Below, piece by piece: positions 34,166 through 42,290 of a stretch of 64,000 nt of DNA. Both the position numbers and the translations under genes were made by a program. The first letter of the stretch is position 1. Each line of letters begins with the position of its first letter. Source of the stretch: JBQCHF01 sp051954955 (GTDB taxonomy: Bacteria; Actinomycetota; Actinomycetes; Motilibacterales; Motilibacteraceae); the NCBI GenBank assembly GCA_051954955.1, contig JBQCHF010000184.1, forward strand, positions 11,721-75,720, written 5' to 3'. The notes beneath the pieces were generated by a model. That model was not told where the DNA came from. It saw only the letters and a program-made list of their open reading frames with translations, and made no database searches.

Positions 34166-35137
34166 GTGCACCGGCTCCTCGCCACCCGCCGCTGGCTCGG
34201 GTTCGTCGCCTTCGCCGTCGTGGTCTCGGTCGGCTGCCTGCTGCTGGCCCGCTGGCAGGTCTCCCGGGCGCACGAGCACGGGGCCCAGCGCGAGCTCCTG
34301 TCCACCAACCTCGCCCGCCCGGTCGCCCCCCTGACCGAGGTCCTGCAGGTGGGGCAGCGGGCCGACGCCCAGCAGTACCGGCAGGTGCGGGTGGACGGGC
34401 GCTACGACCCCGACCGCACGGTGCTGGTGCGCAATCGCCCCTACAACAGCGTGGCGGGCTACGAGGTGCTCGTCCCGCTGGTCACCGCCGACGGCTCGGC
34501 CGTGCTGGTCGACCGCGGCTGGGTGCCGCGCGCCGGTGCGGCCCTGGGCTCGGTCGACGTGCCGGCACCCCCGGCCGGGCAGGTCTCGGTCACCGGCTGG
34601 GTGGAGCCGGGAGTGAGCACCACCGGCGGGCAGCAGGAGCGCACCGAGGGCGCTCAGGTGTCGGTCGCCCGGGTCGACCCGCTGCGCCTGGCCGGCACGC
34701 TGCCCTACCCGCTCTACGGCGGCTACGTCGACGCCGGCACCGAGAGCCCGGCGCCCACCGCGGCCATCCAGCGGCTGGACGCCCCCACCCTGGACGGCTA
34801 CCAGGTCGACCCCGGCCGCAACTGGTCCTACGCCCTGCAGTGGGTGGTCTTCGGGATCATCGGCGTCGTCGGGTCGATCGTCCTGCTGCGCCGCGAGCTG
34901 GACGAGGACACCGACGACGTGGACGAGCCGGGTGACGGCCAGGTGCCCGCTTCGGGCCGGCCGGGCCTGCGCTCGCGGCTGGCCGCCTTCGGGGCGAGCC
35001 TGGGCACCGGCGAGGACGAGGACCTGGACGAGCGCGAGCTGGACGAGCACGGGCTGGACGACGTCTCCCGGGGTACCACCGGGGCCAGCAGCATCAGCAG
35101 CAGCACCGGACGTGGATCTGATCGTTCCAGCGGGTAG
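34166..35137 (+). CDS. SURF1-family cytochrome oxidase assembly protein
   Basis: A 323-residue protein with an N-terminal helix (LGFVAFAVVVSVGCLLLARWQ), the SURF1 core (YRQVRVDGRYDPDRTVLVRN, then GYEVLVPLVTADGSAVLVDR and GWVP), and a C-terminal helix NWSYALQWVVFGIIGVVGSI. An acidic tail of about 75 residues follows, longer than usual. SURF1 helps haem a insertion into cytochrome c oxidase. TACCGT lies seven bases before GTG 34166, preferred over an in-frame GTG at 34136. Confidence 0.88.
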   Translation: MHRLLATRRWLGFVAFAVVVSVGCLLLARWQVSRAHEHGAQRELLSTNLARPVAPLTEVLQVGQRADAQQYRQVRVDGRYDPDRTVLVRNRPYNSVAGYEVLVPLVTADGSAVLVDRGWVPRAGAALGSVDVPAPPAGQVSVTGWVEPGVSTTGGQQERTEGAQVSVARVDPLRLAGTLPYPLYGGYVDAGTESPAPTAAIQRLDAPTLDGYQVDPGRNWSYALQWVVFGIIGVVGSIVLLRRELDEDTDDVDEPGDGQVPASGRPGLRSRLAAFGASLGTGEDEDLDERELDEHGLDDVSRGTTGASSISSSTGRGSDRSSG

Positions 35138-35216
35138 GCCAGTGACGTCGTAGATGCAGCGTGCATCGGTCTCGGCCGCCCCTGGCCGTCCCGGTGCACC
35201 GGACCAGGAGGGTGAC

Positions 35217-37004
35217 GTGCCGGGCCGGATCGAGGATTACGCCGTCGTCGGGGACATGCACTCGGTAGCGCTGGTCTGCCGGGACGGCTCGGTCGACTGG
35301 CTCTGCCTGCCCCGGTTCGACTCCCCCGCCTTCTTCGCCGCCCTGCTCGGCGGGGACCGCAACGGGCACTGGCGGGTGGCGCCGATGTCCGGCGGCCCGG
35401 CCAGCCGCCGGCGCTACCGCGAGAACACCCTCGTGCTCGAGAGCGAGTGGGACACCCCGGACGGCACCGTGCGGGTCGTCGACTTCATGCCCCCGCGCGA
35501 CGGGCAGCCCAACCTGGTGCGGATCGTGGAGGGCGTCAGCGGCCGGGTGCGGATGAAGAGCGAGCTGCGGCTGCGCTTCGACTACGGCCACATCCTGCCG
35601 TGGGTGCGCCGCGTCGGAGAGGGCCTGCATGCCGTCGCCGGCCCCGACGCGGTCTGGCTGCACGGGGACGTCACCCACCACGGCCAGGACGACATGTCCT
35701 CCGGTGCCGAGTTCGAGGTGGGCCCCGGCGACCGGGTGGCCTTCGTGCTCACCTGGGCCCCCTCCCACGAGCCGCAGCCCGACCCCACCGACGCCCTCGC
35801 CCAGCTCGACCTCACCGAGCGCTTCTGGGCCTACTGGATGACCGACTGCCGCTACCAGGGCGACTACGAGGAGGCCGTGCGCCGCTCGTTGATCACCCTC
35901 AAGGCCCTCACCTACGAGCCCACCGGCGGCATCGTCGCGGCTGCCACCACCAGCCTCCCCGAGGACATCGGCGGGGTCCGCAACTGGGACTACCGCTACT
36001 GCTGGCTGCGCGATGCCACCCTCACCCTGCAGGCGCTGCTGCACAGCGGCTACACGCAGGAGGCGTCGGACTGGCGCGAGTGGCTGCTGCGTGCGGTGGC
36101 CGGCGACCCGGACGACCTGCAGATCATGTACTCCATCACCGGCGAGCGGCGCCTCACCGAGACCGAGCTGGACTGGCTGCCCGGCTACGAGGGCTCCAGC
36201 CCGGTGCGGATCGGCAACCAGGCCGCCGAGCAGCTCCAGCTCGACGTCTACGGCGAGCTGATGGGCGCGCTCGCGCTGGCCCGCGCGCAGGGCCTGGACT
36301 CGGACCAGAACAGCTGGAACGTCCAGAAGGCGATCATGGACTGGCTGGAGGGCAACTGGTCCCAGCCGGACGAGGGCCTGTGGGAGATCCGCGGCGACCG
36401 GCGCGAGTTCGTGCACAGCAAGGTGATGGTCTGGTCCGCGTTCGACGCCGCGGTGCGAGCGGTGGAGAAGAGCGGCCTGGACGGCCCGGTCGACCGCTGG
36501 AAGCAGTGCCGCGACGACGTCCACCAGCAGGTGATGCAGAAGGGCTTCGACGCCGACGCCAACACCTTCGTGCAGTACTACGGCGCGTCGGAGCTGGATG
36601 CGAGCTTGCTGCTCATGCCGCAGGTCGGCTTCATCGACCCCAAGGACGACCGGTTCGTCGGCACGGTCGAGGCCATCGGCAAGCGGCTGCGCCAGGACGG
36701 CGGCCTGCTGCTGCGCTACGAGAACCACGGCGACATCGACGGCCTGCCCGGCAAGGAGGGCGCCTTCCTGGTCTGCACCTTCTGGTACGCCGACGCCCTG
36801 CACGCGATCGGCCGTGACAAGGAGGCCCGCGGGGTGTTCGAGCACCTGCTCTCGCTGCGCAACGACGTCGGGCTGCTGGCCGAGGAGTACGACGTGCGCT
36901 ACAGCCGCCAGGTCGGCAACTTCCCGCAGGCGTTCAGCCACGTCGGCCTGGTCAACACCGCGCACAACCTGGCGGACGGCTCCGTCGCCACGCCCAAGGC
37001 CTGA
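35217..37004 (+). CDS. Glycoside hydrolase family 15 (glucoamylase/trehalase type)
   Basis: A 595-residue enzyme without a signal peptide, so intracellular. IEDYAVVGDMHSVALVCRDG SVDWLCLPRFDSP at the start, GGVRNWDYRYCWLRDATLTL in the (alpha/alpha)6 barrel and GKEGAFLVCTFWYADAL near the end fit actinobacterial GH15 alpha-glucosidases and trehalases. GTG 35217, after AGGAGG, gives the usual N terminus. It would release glucose from trehalose or glucan, fitting the GlgM/GlgC glucan genes in the window. Exact substrate unknown. Confidence 0.9.
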   Translation: MPGRIEDYAVVGDMHSVALVCRDGSVDWLCLPRFDSPAFFAALLGGDRNGHWRVAPMSGGPASRRRYRENTLVLESEWDTPDGTVRVVDFMPPRDGQPNLVRIVEGVSGRVRMKSELRLRFDYGHILPWVRRVGEGLHAVAGPDAVWLHGDVTHHGQDDMSSGAEFEVGPGDRVAFVLTWAPSHEPQPDPTDALAQLDLTERFWAYWMTDCRYQGDYEEAVRRSLITLKALTYEPTGGIVAAATTSLPEDIGGVRNWDYRYCWLRDATLTLQALLHSGYTQEASDWREWLLRAVAGDPDDLQIMYSITGERRLTETELDWLPGYEGSSPVRIGNQAAEQLQLDVYGELMGALALARAQGLDSDQNSWNVQKAIMDWLEGNWSQPDEGLWEIRGDRREFVHSKVMVWSAFDAAVRAVEKSGLDGPVDRWKQCRDDVHQQVMQKGFDADANTFVQYYGASELDASLLLMPQVGFIDPKDDRFVGTVEAIGKRLRQDGGLLLRYENHGDIDGLPGKEGAFLVCTFWYADALHAIGRDKEARGVFEHLLSLRNDVGLLAEEYDVRYSRQVGNFPQAFSHVGLVNTAHNLADGSVATPKA

Positions 37005-37008
37005 GCCC

Positions 37009-37443
37009 GTGCGCGCGGGCCCGGCCCGGGGGCTGACCGGCACGTTGGCCACGGCCGTCGAGGGCGGCGCCGACGTCGACGCCGCCTGGGCCCGCTACGC
37101 CAGCCCGAGCCGGTGGCCGTCCTGGTCGCCGCAGCTGCGCGCCGTCGACGTCGCCGGCGGCTCCGACGTTCAGGACCGGCTGCTGCCCGGGCTGCGCGGC
37201 ACCGTGCGCGGCCCGGTGCCGCCCGCGCTGCCGTTCGAGGTGACCGCCGTCGACGACGTGGCGCGCGCCTGGTCCTGGACCGTGCACCTCGGCCCGGTCC
37301 CGCTGCACCTCGAGCACGGCGTCGAGCCGCTCCCCGGCCGGACCGGCTGCCGAGCCACTCTGCGGATGACCGGCCCCTGGCCGCTGGTCCTCGGCTACCT
37401 GCCACTGGCCCGCCTCGCGCTGGGCCGCCTGGTCCGGCCCTGA
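37009..37443 (+). CDS. SRPBCC-family protein
   Basis: A 144-residue protein of polyketide cyclase/START-like shape: an early VDAAWARYASPSRWPSWSPQL block, LRGTVRGPVPPALPFEVTAV, WSWTVHLGPVPLHLEHGVEP and CRATLRMTGPWPLVLGYLPL. These proteins bind hydrophobic ligands in a deep pocket; the ligand is unknown. GTG start four bases after the GH15 stop, so likely co-transcribed. Confidence 0.75.
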   Translation: MRAGPARGLTGTLATAVEGGADVDAAWARYASPSRWPSWSPQLRAVDVAGGSDVQDRLLPGLRGTVRGPVPPALPFEVTAVDDVARAWSWTVHLGPVPLHLEHGVEPLPGRTGCRATLRMTGPWPLVLGYLPLARLALGRLVRP

Positions 37444-37459
37444 CACCCCGCTCTGGTCG

Positions 37460-37510
37460 GGGTGAGGGTGGCCTTCAGTCACAGAGAGGGAGTGAGGGTC
37501 ACCCTCATCC
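37460..37510. repeat. GGGTGARGGTG hairpin, copy 1
   Basis: Left arm GGGTGAGGGTGGCCTTCA (37460-37477) pairs imperfectly with TGAGGGTCACCCTCATCC (37493-37510) around a 15-base loop. The arm shares the GGGTGARGGTGNCC word with the inner stems at about 37651 and 61785. It starts 17 bases after the SRPBCC stop. Confidence 0.6.
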
Positions 37511-37580
37511 ACTCTTGGGCCGCCGCCGGGCGCGTGGGGCGGGCGGTCCCAGCGGCTGCGGCTACGAGCACCAAGGTCAT

Positions 37581-37786
37581 GGCGCTGGTGACGGCGGGAG
37601 CAGGCGCGGCGGCGGCTTCCGCTGCCGACCTCCGTTGCTGCGTGGGATTGGGTGAAGGTGCCCTTCTGCCAATAGGTTCGTCGGAAGGGCACCTTCATCC
37701 GATCCCGACGATCTTGCGGCCGCGCAGACCGGCAGCGGGGCACCGAACCCGCCTGGCGCCTCGCTCCCCCGTCACCAGCGCCTTTT
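37581..37786. repeat. Composite nested palindrome, copy A
   Basis: Outer arms begin GGCGCTGGTGACGG (37581) and end CCGTCACCAGCGCC (to about 37782). Inside is a hairpin with arms GGGTGAAGGTGCCCTTC and GAAGGGCACCTTCATCC around the loop word CCAATAGGTT, followed by GACGATCTTG. The outer arms, inner arm type, loop word and the GACGATCTTG flank all recur in copy B at 61698-61901. Confidence 0.75.
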
Positions 37787-37929
37787 CCTCCACCCCCTCG
37801 GCCGACGCCGCCAGACCCAACCGCGCACCACCTCAGCCGCGCCCCTTTCACCACCTCTCCACGACACGCCGCCACCGATCCGTGACCCTCTGCAACCGCA
37901 GCCGGCCCGGAAGCGGCAGGATGGGCGGC

Positions 37930-38694
37930 ATGGATCTCGGGCTGGACGGACGCGTCTTCATCGTCACCGGGGGCACCCGCGGACTCGGGTTCGCCGGGGC
38001 GCGCGCGCTGGTGGCCGAGGGGGCCCGGGTGGTGGTGTCCTCGCGCGACGAGGAGGCCGTGGCCCGCTCCGCGGAGGAGCTCGGCGGGCGCGAGGTGGCT
38101 CTGGGCATCCCCGCGGACCTGTCCGAGCCGGGCACCGAGACGATGCTGGTGGCCGCGGCGCACGCCCGATGGGACCGCCTCGACGGCGCGCTGGTGAGCG
38201 TGGGCGGCCCGGCCCCCGGCACGGCCATGGGCATCGGCGACGCGCTGTGGCGCTCCGGTTTCGAGCAGGTGTTCCTCGGGCCGCTGCGCGTCGCGCGCGC
38301 GGTGGCGACGCAGTGCGGCGCCGAGGGCGGCAGCATCGCGCTGGTGCTGTCCAGCTCGGTCAAGCAGCCGCTGGAGGGGCTGGCCATCTCCAACGGGCTA
38401 CGCCCCGGCCTGGCCATGGTGGCCAAGACCCTCGCCGACGAGCTGGGCGGCCGCGGGATCCGGGTGAACGGGCTGCTGCCCGGCCGCATCGACACCGACC
38501 GGGTGCGCGAGCTCGACCAGGCCACCGGGCGCCCGGTCAGCCCGCGCCGCGAGCGCGAGGCGGCCATCCCGCTGGGCCGCTACGGCGACCCGGCCGAGTT
38601 CGGCGCCGTGGCCGCCTTCGTGCTCTCCCCCGTCGCCTCCTACGTGACCGGGGCGATGATCCCGGTCGACGGCGGCCTGATCCGCGGCCTCTGA
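37930..38694 (+). CDS. SDR-family oxidoreductase lacking the usual catalytic Tyr
   Basis: A 254-residue Rossmann protein: VFIVTGGTRGLGFAGARALV for NAD(P), LVSVGGPAPG in place of NNAG, and GAMIPVDGGLIRG at the end. The usual YxxxK is missing. The stretch reads LSSSVKQPLEGLAISNGLRP then GLAMVAKTLADELG, keeping Ser and Lys but with no Tyr four before the Lys. A known subgroup of SDRs shares this SNxLR form; the reaction is unclear. ATG 37930; MGG at 37921 is possible. Confidence 0.82.
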   Translation: MDLGLDGRVFIVTGGTRGLGFAGARALVAEGARVVVSSRDEEAVARSAEELGGREVALGIPADLSEPGTETMLVAAAHARWDRLDGALVSVGGPAPGTAMGIGDALWRSGFEQVFLGPLRVARAVATQCGAEGGSIALVLSSSVKQPLEGLAISNGLRPGLAMVAKTLADELGGRGIRVNGLLPGRIDTDRVRELDQATGRPVSPRREREAAIPLGRYGDPAEFGAVAAFVLSPVASYVTGAMIPVDGGLIRGL

Positions 38695-38707
38695 GCCTCC
38701 GGCGCGC

Positions 38708-38759
38708 CGCTACGTCCGAAGGATCGACACCTATAGGTGCCGATCCTTCGGACGTAGCG
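38708..38759. terminator. 52-bp palindrome between convergent genes
   Basis: CGCTACGTCCGAAGGATC and GATCCTTCGGACGTAGCG form the arms of a 52-bp palindrome centred on CTATAG, with one mismatched pair. It begins 14 bases after the SDR stop and ends 21 bases before the ABC exporter stop, so it can serve both transcripts. There is essentially no loop, so it could also extrude as a cruciform. Confidence 0.75.
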
Positions 38760-38780
38760 AGAAGCAGCGGGGCGACCGGC

Positions 38781-40670
38781 TCAGACGACGGCGTCCTCCT
38801 GCTCGGCCCGCGCCTGGCCTTCGAACTGCGTGCGGTAGAGGTCGGCGTAGACCCCGCCGTGGGCCAGCAGCTCCTCGTGCCGCCCGCGCTCGACGACCCG
38901 GCCGCCGGAGATGACGAGGATCTGGTCGGCCTCGCGCACGGTGCTGAGCCGGTGGGCGATGACCAGCGCGGTGCGGTGCTCCAGGGCGGTCCGCAGCGCC
39001 TCCTGCACGAGCTTCTCGGACTCGGAGTCCAGGTGCGCGGTCGCCTCGTCGAGCACGACGATCTGCGGCGCCTTGAGCAGCAGCCGGGCGATAGCCAGCC
39101 GCTGCTTCTCCCCGCCGGAGAGCCGATAGCCGCGGTCGCCGACGACGGTGTCCAGGCCGTCGGGCAGCGACTGCACCAGGTCCCAGATCTGCGCCGCCTG
39201 GCAGGCCGCGACCAGCTGGGCCTCGGTGGCGCCCGGGTGGGCGTAGAGCAGGTTGGCCCGGATCGTGTCGTGGAACATGTGCGCGTCCTGGGTGACGACA
39301 CCCACCGAGTCGTGCAGGGACTCCAGGGTCACCTCGCGCACGTCGCGACCGCCCACGCGGACAGTCCCGCCGGTGACGTCGTAGAGCCGGGACACCAGGC
39401 TGGTAATGGTGGTCTTCCCAGCACCGGAGGGCCCCACCAGGGCCACGGTCTGCCCGGCGGCCACCTGGAAGCTGACGCCGTCGAGCACCTGCGTGGTCGG
39501 GGTGTTGTCGAGCACGGCCACCGACTCCAGCGAGGCCAGCGAGACCTCGTCCGCGGTCGGGTAGCGGAAGTGGACGTCGTCGAACTCGACGGTGGCCGCG
39601 CCGGGCTCGAGCGCAGTGGCGCCGGGCTTGTCGTCCACCATGGGCGGCAGGTCGAGCACCTCGAAGACCCGCTCGAAGCTGACCAGCGCGGTCATGACGT
39701 CGACGTGCACGTTGGACAGCGCGGTGAGCGGGCCGTAGAGCCGGCCGAGCAGCGCGGTCAGCGCCACCAGGGTGCCGACCGCGAACGAGCCGGAGATGGC
39801 CAGCAGGCCGCCGACGCCGTAGACGACCGCGGTGGCCAGGGCCGCGATGAGGGTGAGCGCGGTGAAGAACACCCGGCTGTACATGGCCGAGGTGATGCCG
39901 ATGTCGCGCACCCGGGAGGCCTTGGCGCTGAACTGCTCGGTCTCCTCCGGCAGCCGGCCGAAGATCTTGACCAGCAGCGCCCCGGCCACGTTGAACCGCT
40001 CGGTCATCGTCTGGCTCATCGCCGCGTTGAGCTGCATCGACTCGCGGGTGATGACAGCCAGCCGACGGCCCACGATGCGTGCGGGGACGACGAACACCGG
40101 GAGCAGCAGCAGCGCGACCAGGGTGACCTGCCAGGACAGGAACAGCATCGTGGCCAGCACCAGCACCAGGCTGACCACGTTGGAGACGACCTGGGACAGC
40201 GTGGAGGTGAACGCCTGCTGGGCCCCGATGACGTCGCTGTTGAGGCGGCTGACCAACGACCCGGTCTGGGTGCGGGTGAAGAAGGCGACCGGCATCCGCT
40301 GCACGTGGTCGAACACCTGGGTGCGCAGGTCGTAGATGAGGCCCTCGCCGATCCGCGAGGAGTACCACCGGTTGGCCAGGGTGAGGCCCGCGTCGACCAG
40401 CGCCAGCAGGGCGATGCCGAGGGACACCGAGACGACCACGCCCCGGTCGCCCTTGAGCACGCCCTCGTCGATGATCTGCTTGAACAGCAGCGGCTGGGCC
40501 ACCACGATCGCGGCGTCGAAGACCACGAGGGTCAGGAAGATCGCCAGCTCGCGGCGGTAGGGGCGGGCGAAGGCGAGGATGCGGCGGATGGTGCCGCGCG
40601 ACAGCCGCTGCTTGAGGACGTCCTCGTCGCGACGGTAGGACCGCAGCATCTGCCAGTTCTGTTGTGCCAC
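38781..40670 (-). CDS. ABC exporter, fused membrane and ATPase domains
   Basis: A 629-residue half-transporter. Six membrane helices lie in about residues 40-335, starting FARPYRRELAIFLTLVVFDA. The ATPase part has Walker A VGPSGAGKTTITSLVSRLYD, signature YRLSGGEKQRLAIARLLL, Walker B QIVVLDEAT and the His switch VIAHRLSTV. A ~25-residue insert precedes the ATPase core (DEVSLASLESVAVLDN). GTG 40670 follows GGGAGG. It probably works as a homodimer exporting a lipid or drug; substrate unknown. Confidence 0.9.
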   Translation of the reverse strand: MAQQNWQMLRSYRRDEDVLKQRLSRGTIRRILAFARPYRRELAIFLTLVVFDAAIVVAQPLLFKQIIDEGVLKGDRGVVVSVSLGIALLALVDAGLTLANRWYSSRIGEGLIYDLRTQVFDHVQRMPVAFFTRTQTGSLVSRLNSDVIGAQQAFTSTLSQVVSNVVSLVLVLATMLFLSWQVTLVALLLLPVFVVPARIVGRRLAVITRESMQLNAAMSQTMTERFNVAGALLVKIFGRLPEETEQFSAKASRVRDIGITSAMYSRVFFTALTLIAALATAVVYGVGGLLAISGSFAVGTLVALTALLGRLYGPLTALSNVHVDVMTALVSFERVFEVLDLPPMVDDKPGATALEPGAATVEFDDVHFRYPTADEVSLASLESVAVLDNTPTTQVLDGVSFQVAAGQTVALVGPSGAGKTTITSLVSRLYDVTGGTVRVGGRDVREVTLESLHDSVGVVTQDAHMFHDTIRANLLYAHPGATEAQLVAACQAAQIWDLVQSLPDGLDTVVGDRGYRLSGGEKQRLAIARLLLKAPQIVVLDEATAHLDSESEKLVQEALRTALEHRTALVIAHRLSTVREADQILVISGGRVVERGRHEELLAHGGVYADLYRTQFEGQARAEQEDAVV

Positions 40671-40838
40671 AGCTGCGGCCTCCCTCCTGCCCGCGACAGG
40701 CTCGCGCGGGCTGCTCCTGCTGCCCGGGCCGAACGCCCGGGGTGTCGGGCTGCTTCCCCGGAGACCGTCCTGTCCGCCGAGGGCGGAACGGGACGCGCTC
40801 GGACGCATCCGGTCCGACGCAGGGTCGGATGCGGCGGG

Positions 40839-41687
40839 TCAGGGGCGGCCCGCGGCGAGGTCCGCGATCCGCCGGGCCTGATGCGCCCGCTCGGCGGCCA
40901 GCTGCTCCTCCCGGGAGCGGTGCGAGGCGCCGGCCAGTAGCGCCTTGGTCTCGGTGACCGCTCCGTGCGGGGCGGCCATCAGCGCGGCGGCCACCTGCGC
41001 CACCGTGGCCTCCAGCCGGTCGCGGGGCACGACCAGCTCGGCCAGGCCCAGCCGCTCGGCCTCGGCGGCGTCCACCCAGCGCCCGGTGGCGCAGATCTCC
41101 AGGGCGCGGGGGTAGCCGACCAGGTCCACCAGCGGGCCGGTGCCGGCCAGGTCCGGCACGATGCCCAGGCTCGTCTCGCGCATGGCCAGCTGGGCGTCGT
41201 CGGCGAGGACTCGCAGGTCGCAGGCGAGGGCCAGCTGGAAGCCAGCGCCCACCGCGTGTCCCTGCACCGCGGCGATGCTGACGACGTCGGGGCGCGCGGA
41301 CCACCAGGTGAAGCCGCGCTGGTAGCCGGCGATGGTGGCGTCCACCTCGTCGGCGGGCAGCTCGGCCATGCCGACCAGGCCGCCGCCCTCACCGGCGAAC
41401 ATCGAGCGGTCCAGCCCGGCAGAGAACGAGAGGCCCTCGCCGCGGAGCACCACGATGCGGGTGCCGGCCGGCAGCAGCTCCTCGACCCGGGCCAGCGCGT
41501 GCCAGGTGGCCGGCAGCTGGGAGTTGCGCCGCGCCGGGCGGTCGAGCGTCACGGTGGCCACCGGGCCGTCGACCCGGAGTCGGACGGCCGCCTCGGGCCC
41601 GTCGACCCACGCGCCCCACCGGCTGTCCTGCTCGCCGTGGTCCGGCTGGCCCTCGTGAGCCGATCCTGCCGTGGCCCCTGCCTGCAT
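40839..41687 (-). CDS. Enoyl-CoA hydratase/isomerase (EchA12-like)
   Basis: A 282-residue crotonase-fold protein. The CoA-binding and oxyanion-hole blocks are GEGLSFSAGLDRSMF and IAAVQGHAVGAGFQLALACD; catalytic-side MRETSLGIVPDLAGTGPLVD follows. A 20-residue charged N-terminal extension is unusual. ATG 41687 has GAGG nine bases upstream, while ATG 41696 abuts it. Position near ABC-F and a short HTH gene parallels echA12 in mycobacteria. Substrate chain length cannot be told. Confidence 0.85.
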   Translation of the reverse strand: MQAGATAGSAHEGQPDHGEQDSRWGAWVDGPEAAVRLRVDGPVATVTLDRPARRNSQLPATWHALARVEELLPAGTRIVVLRGEGLSFSAGLDRSMFAGEGGGLVGMAELPADEVDATIAGYQRGFTWWSARPDVVSIAAVQGHAVGAGFQLALACDLRVLADDAQLAMRETSLGIVPDLAGTGPLVDLVGYPRALEICATGRWVDAAEAERLGLAELVVPRDRLEATVAQVAAALMAAPHGAVTETKALLAGASHRSREEQLAAERAHQARRIADLAAGRP

Positions 41688-41788
41688 GCTGCCCATCCTC
41701 CCGCTGCCGCCGCGCACCGGCCCGTCGCCCGGGCCGGCTGACCGCGACGCTAGCCGAGGCCGCCGACACCGAGGGCGCGGACGCGCGA

Positions 41789-41819
41789 GGGGCGGGCACG
41801 GACCAGCCGTGCCCGCCCC
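41789..41819 (-). terminator. GC-rich terminator-like hairpin
   Basis: GGGGCGGGCACGG (41789-41801) and CCGTGCCCGCCCC (41807-41819) make a perfect 13-bp stem with a 5-base loop. It lies beyond the 3' end of the leftward HTH gene and upstream of the enoyl-CoA hydratase gene, so it probably separates their transcripts. Confidence 0.7.
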
Positions 41820-41876
41820 TGCGCGAGGTCGGTGCTGCGATGTCTGTGCGGCGGACTCTGGTCGGTCCGTCGCGGG

Positions 41877-42092
41877 TCAGCTGACCTTCTTGCCCCGGGT
41901 GGCGCCGCCGCGGCCGCGCAGCTCGGTGCCGGACTCGGTGAGGATCCGGTGCACGAACCCGTAGGAGCGACCGGTCTCCTCGGCCAGGGACCGGATGCTG
42001 GCGCCGCCGGCGTACTTCTTCTTCAGGTCCGTCGCCAGCTTGTTGCGGTCGGTGCCGGTGACCCGTGCACCCTTCTTGAGGTTCTCGGGCAC
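41877..42092 (-). CDS. Small helix-turn-helix DNA-binding protein
   Basis: A 71-residue basic protein: ENLKKGARVTGTDRNKLATD, then the HTH GASIRSLAEETGRSYGFVHR and the basic end RGRGGATRGKKVS. This is a widely conserved actinobacterial small regulator, like Rv1473A. GTG 42092 follows GGGAGAAGG. The frame is open further upstream only through a 15-bp Pro/Ala repeat and is not counted. Targets unknown. Confidence 0.85.
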   Translation of the reverse strand: MPENLKKGARVTGTDRNKLATDLKKKYAGGASIRSLAEETGRSYGFVHRILTESGTELRGRGGATRGKKVS

Positions 42093-42135
42093 GCCCTTCT
42101 CCCTGCTGCTCGTGATGCCTGCTCGTGGTCCTGCT

Positions 42136-42180
42136 CGGGCTGGTGCTGGTCGGGCTGGTGCTGGTCGGGCTGGTGGTGCA
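42136..42180. repeat. 15-bp tandem repeat, three units
   Basis: CGGGCTGGTGCTGGT repeats at 42136, 42151 and, with changes, 42166. It lies upstream of the small HTH gene. On the plus strand it would encode repeated Leu-Val-Gly, on the minus Pro-Ala-Arg; neither looks like a real gene. Copy-number variation between strains is likely. Confidence 0.65.
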
Positions 42181-42290
42181 CGCGCAGCTCCATGATCCGC
42201 CCACCCGGCCGGTGCGGCCACCCGAGAACGGCCAGCCGCCTCGGCGAGCCTGGTGCGGGCCTCGCGAGCCGGTCGAGATCGGCGCCGAGA

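Larger units (their letters stand above)
37444..37929. other. 486-bp gene-free stretch with stacked palindromes
   Basis: No protein-like reading was found here. It holds a GGGTGAGGGTG hairpin (37460-37510) and the composite element at 37581-37786 that is repeated near 61698. Low-complexity C-rich sequence lies between that and the SDR start at 37930. The hairpins follow the GH15-SRPBCC unit and probably end its transcript. Confidence 0.7.
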
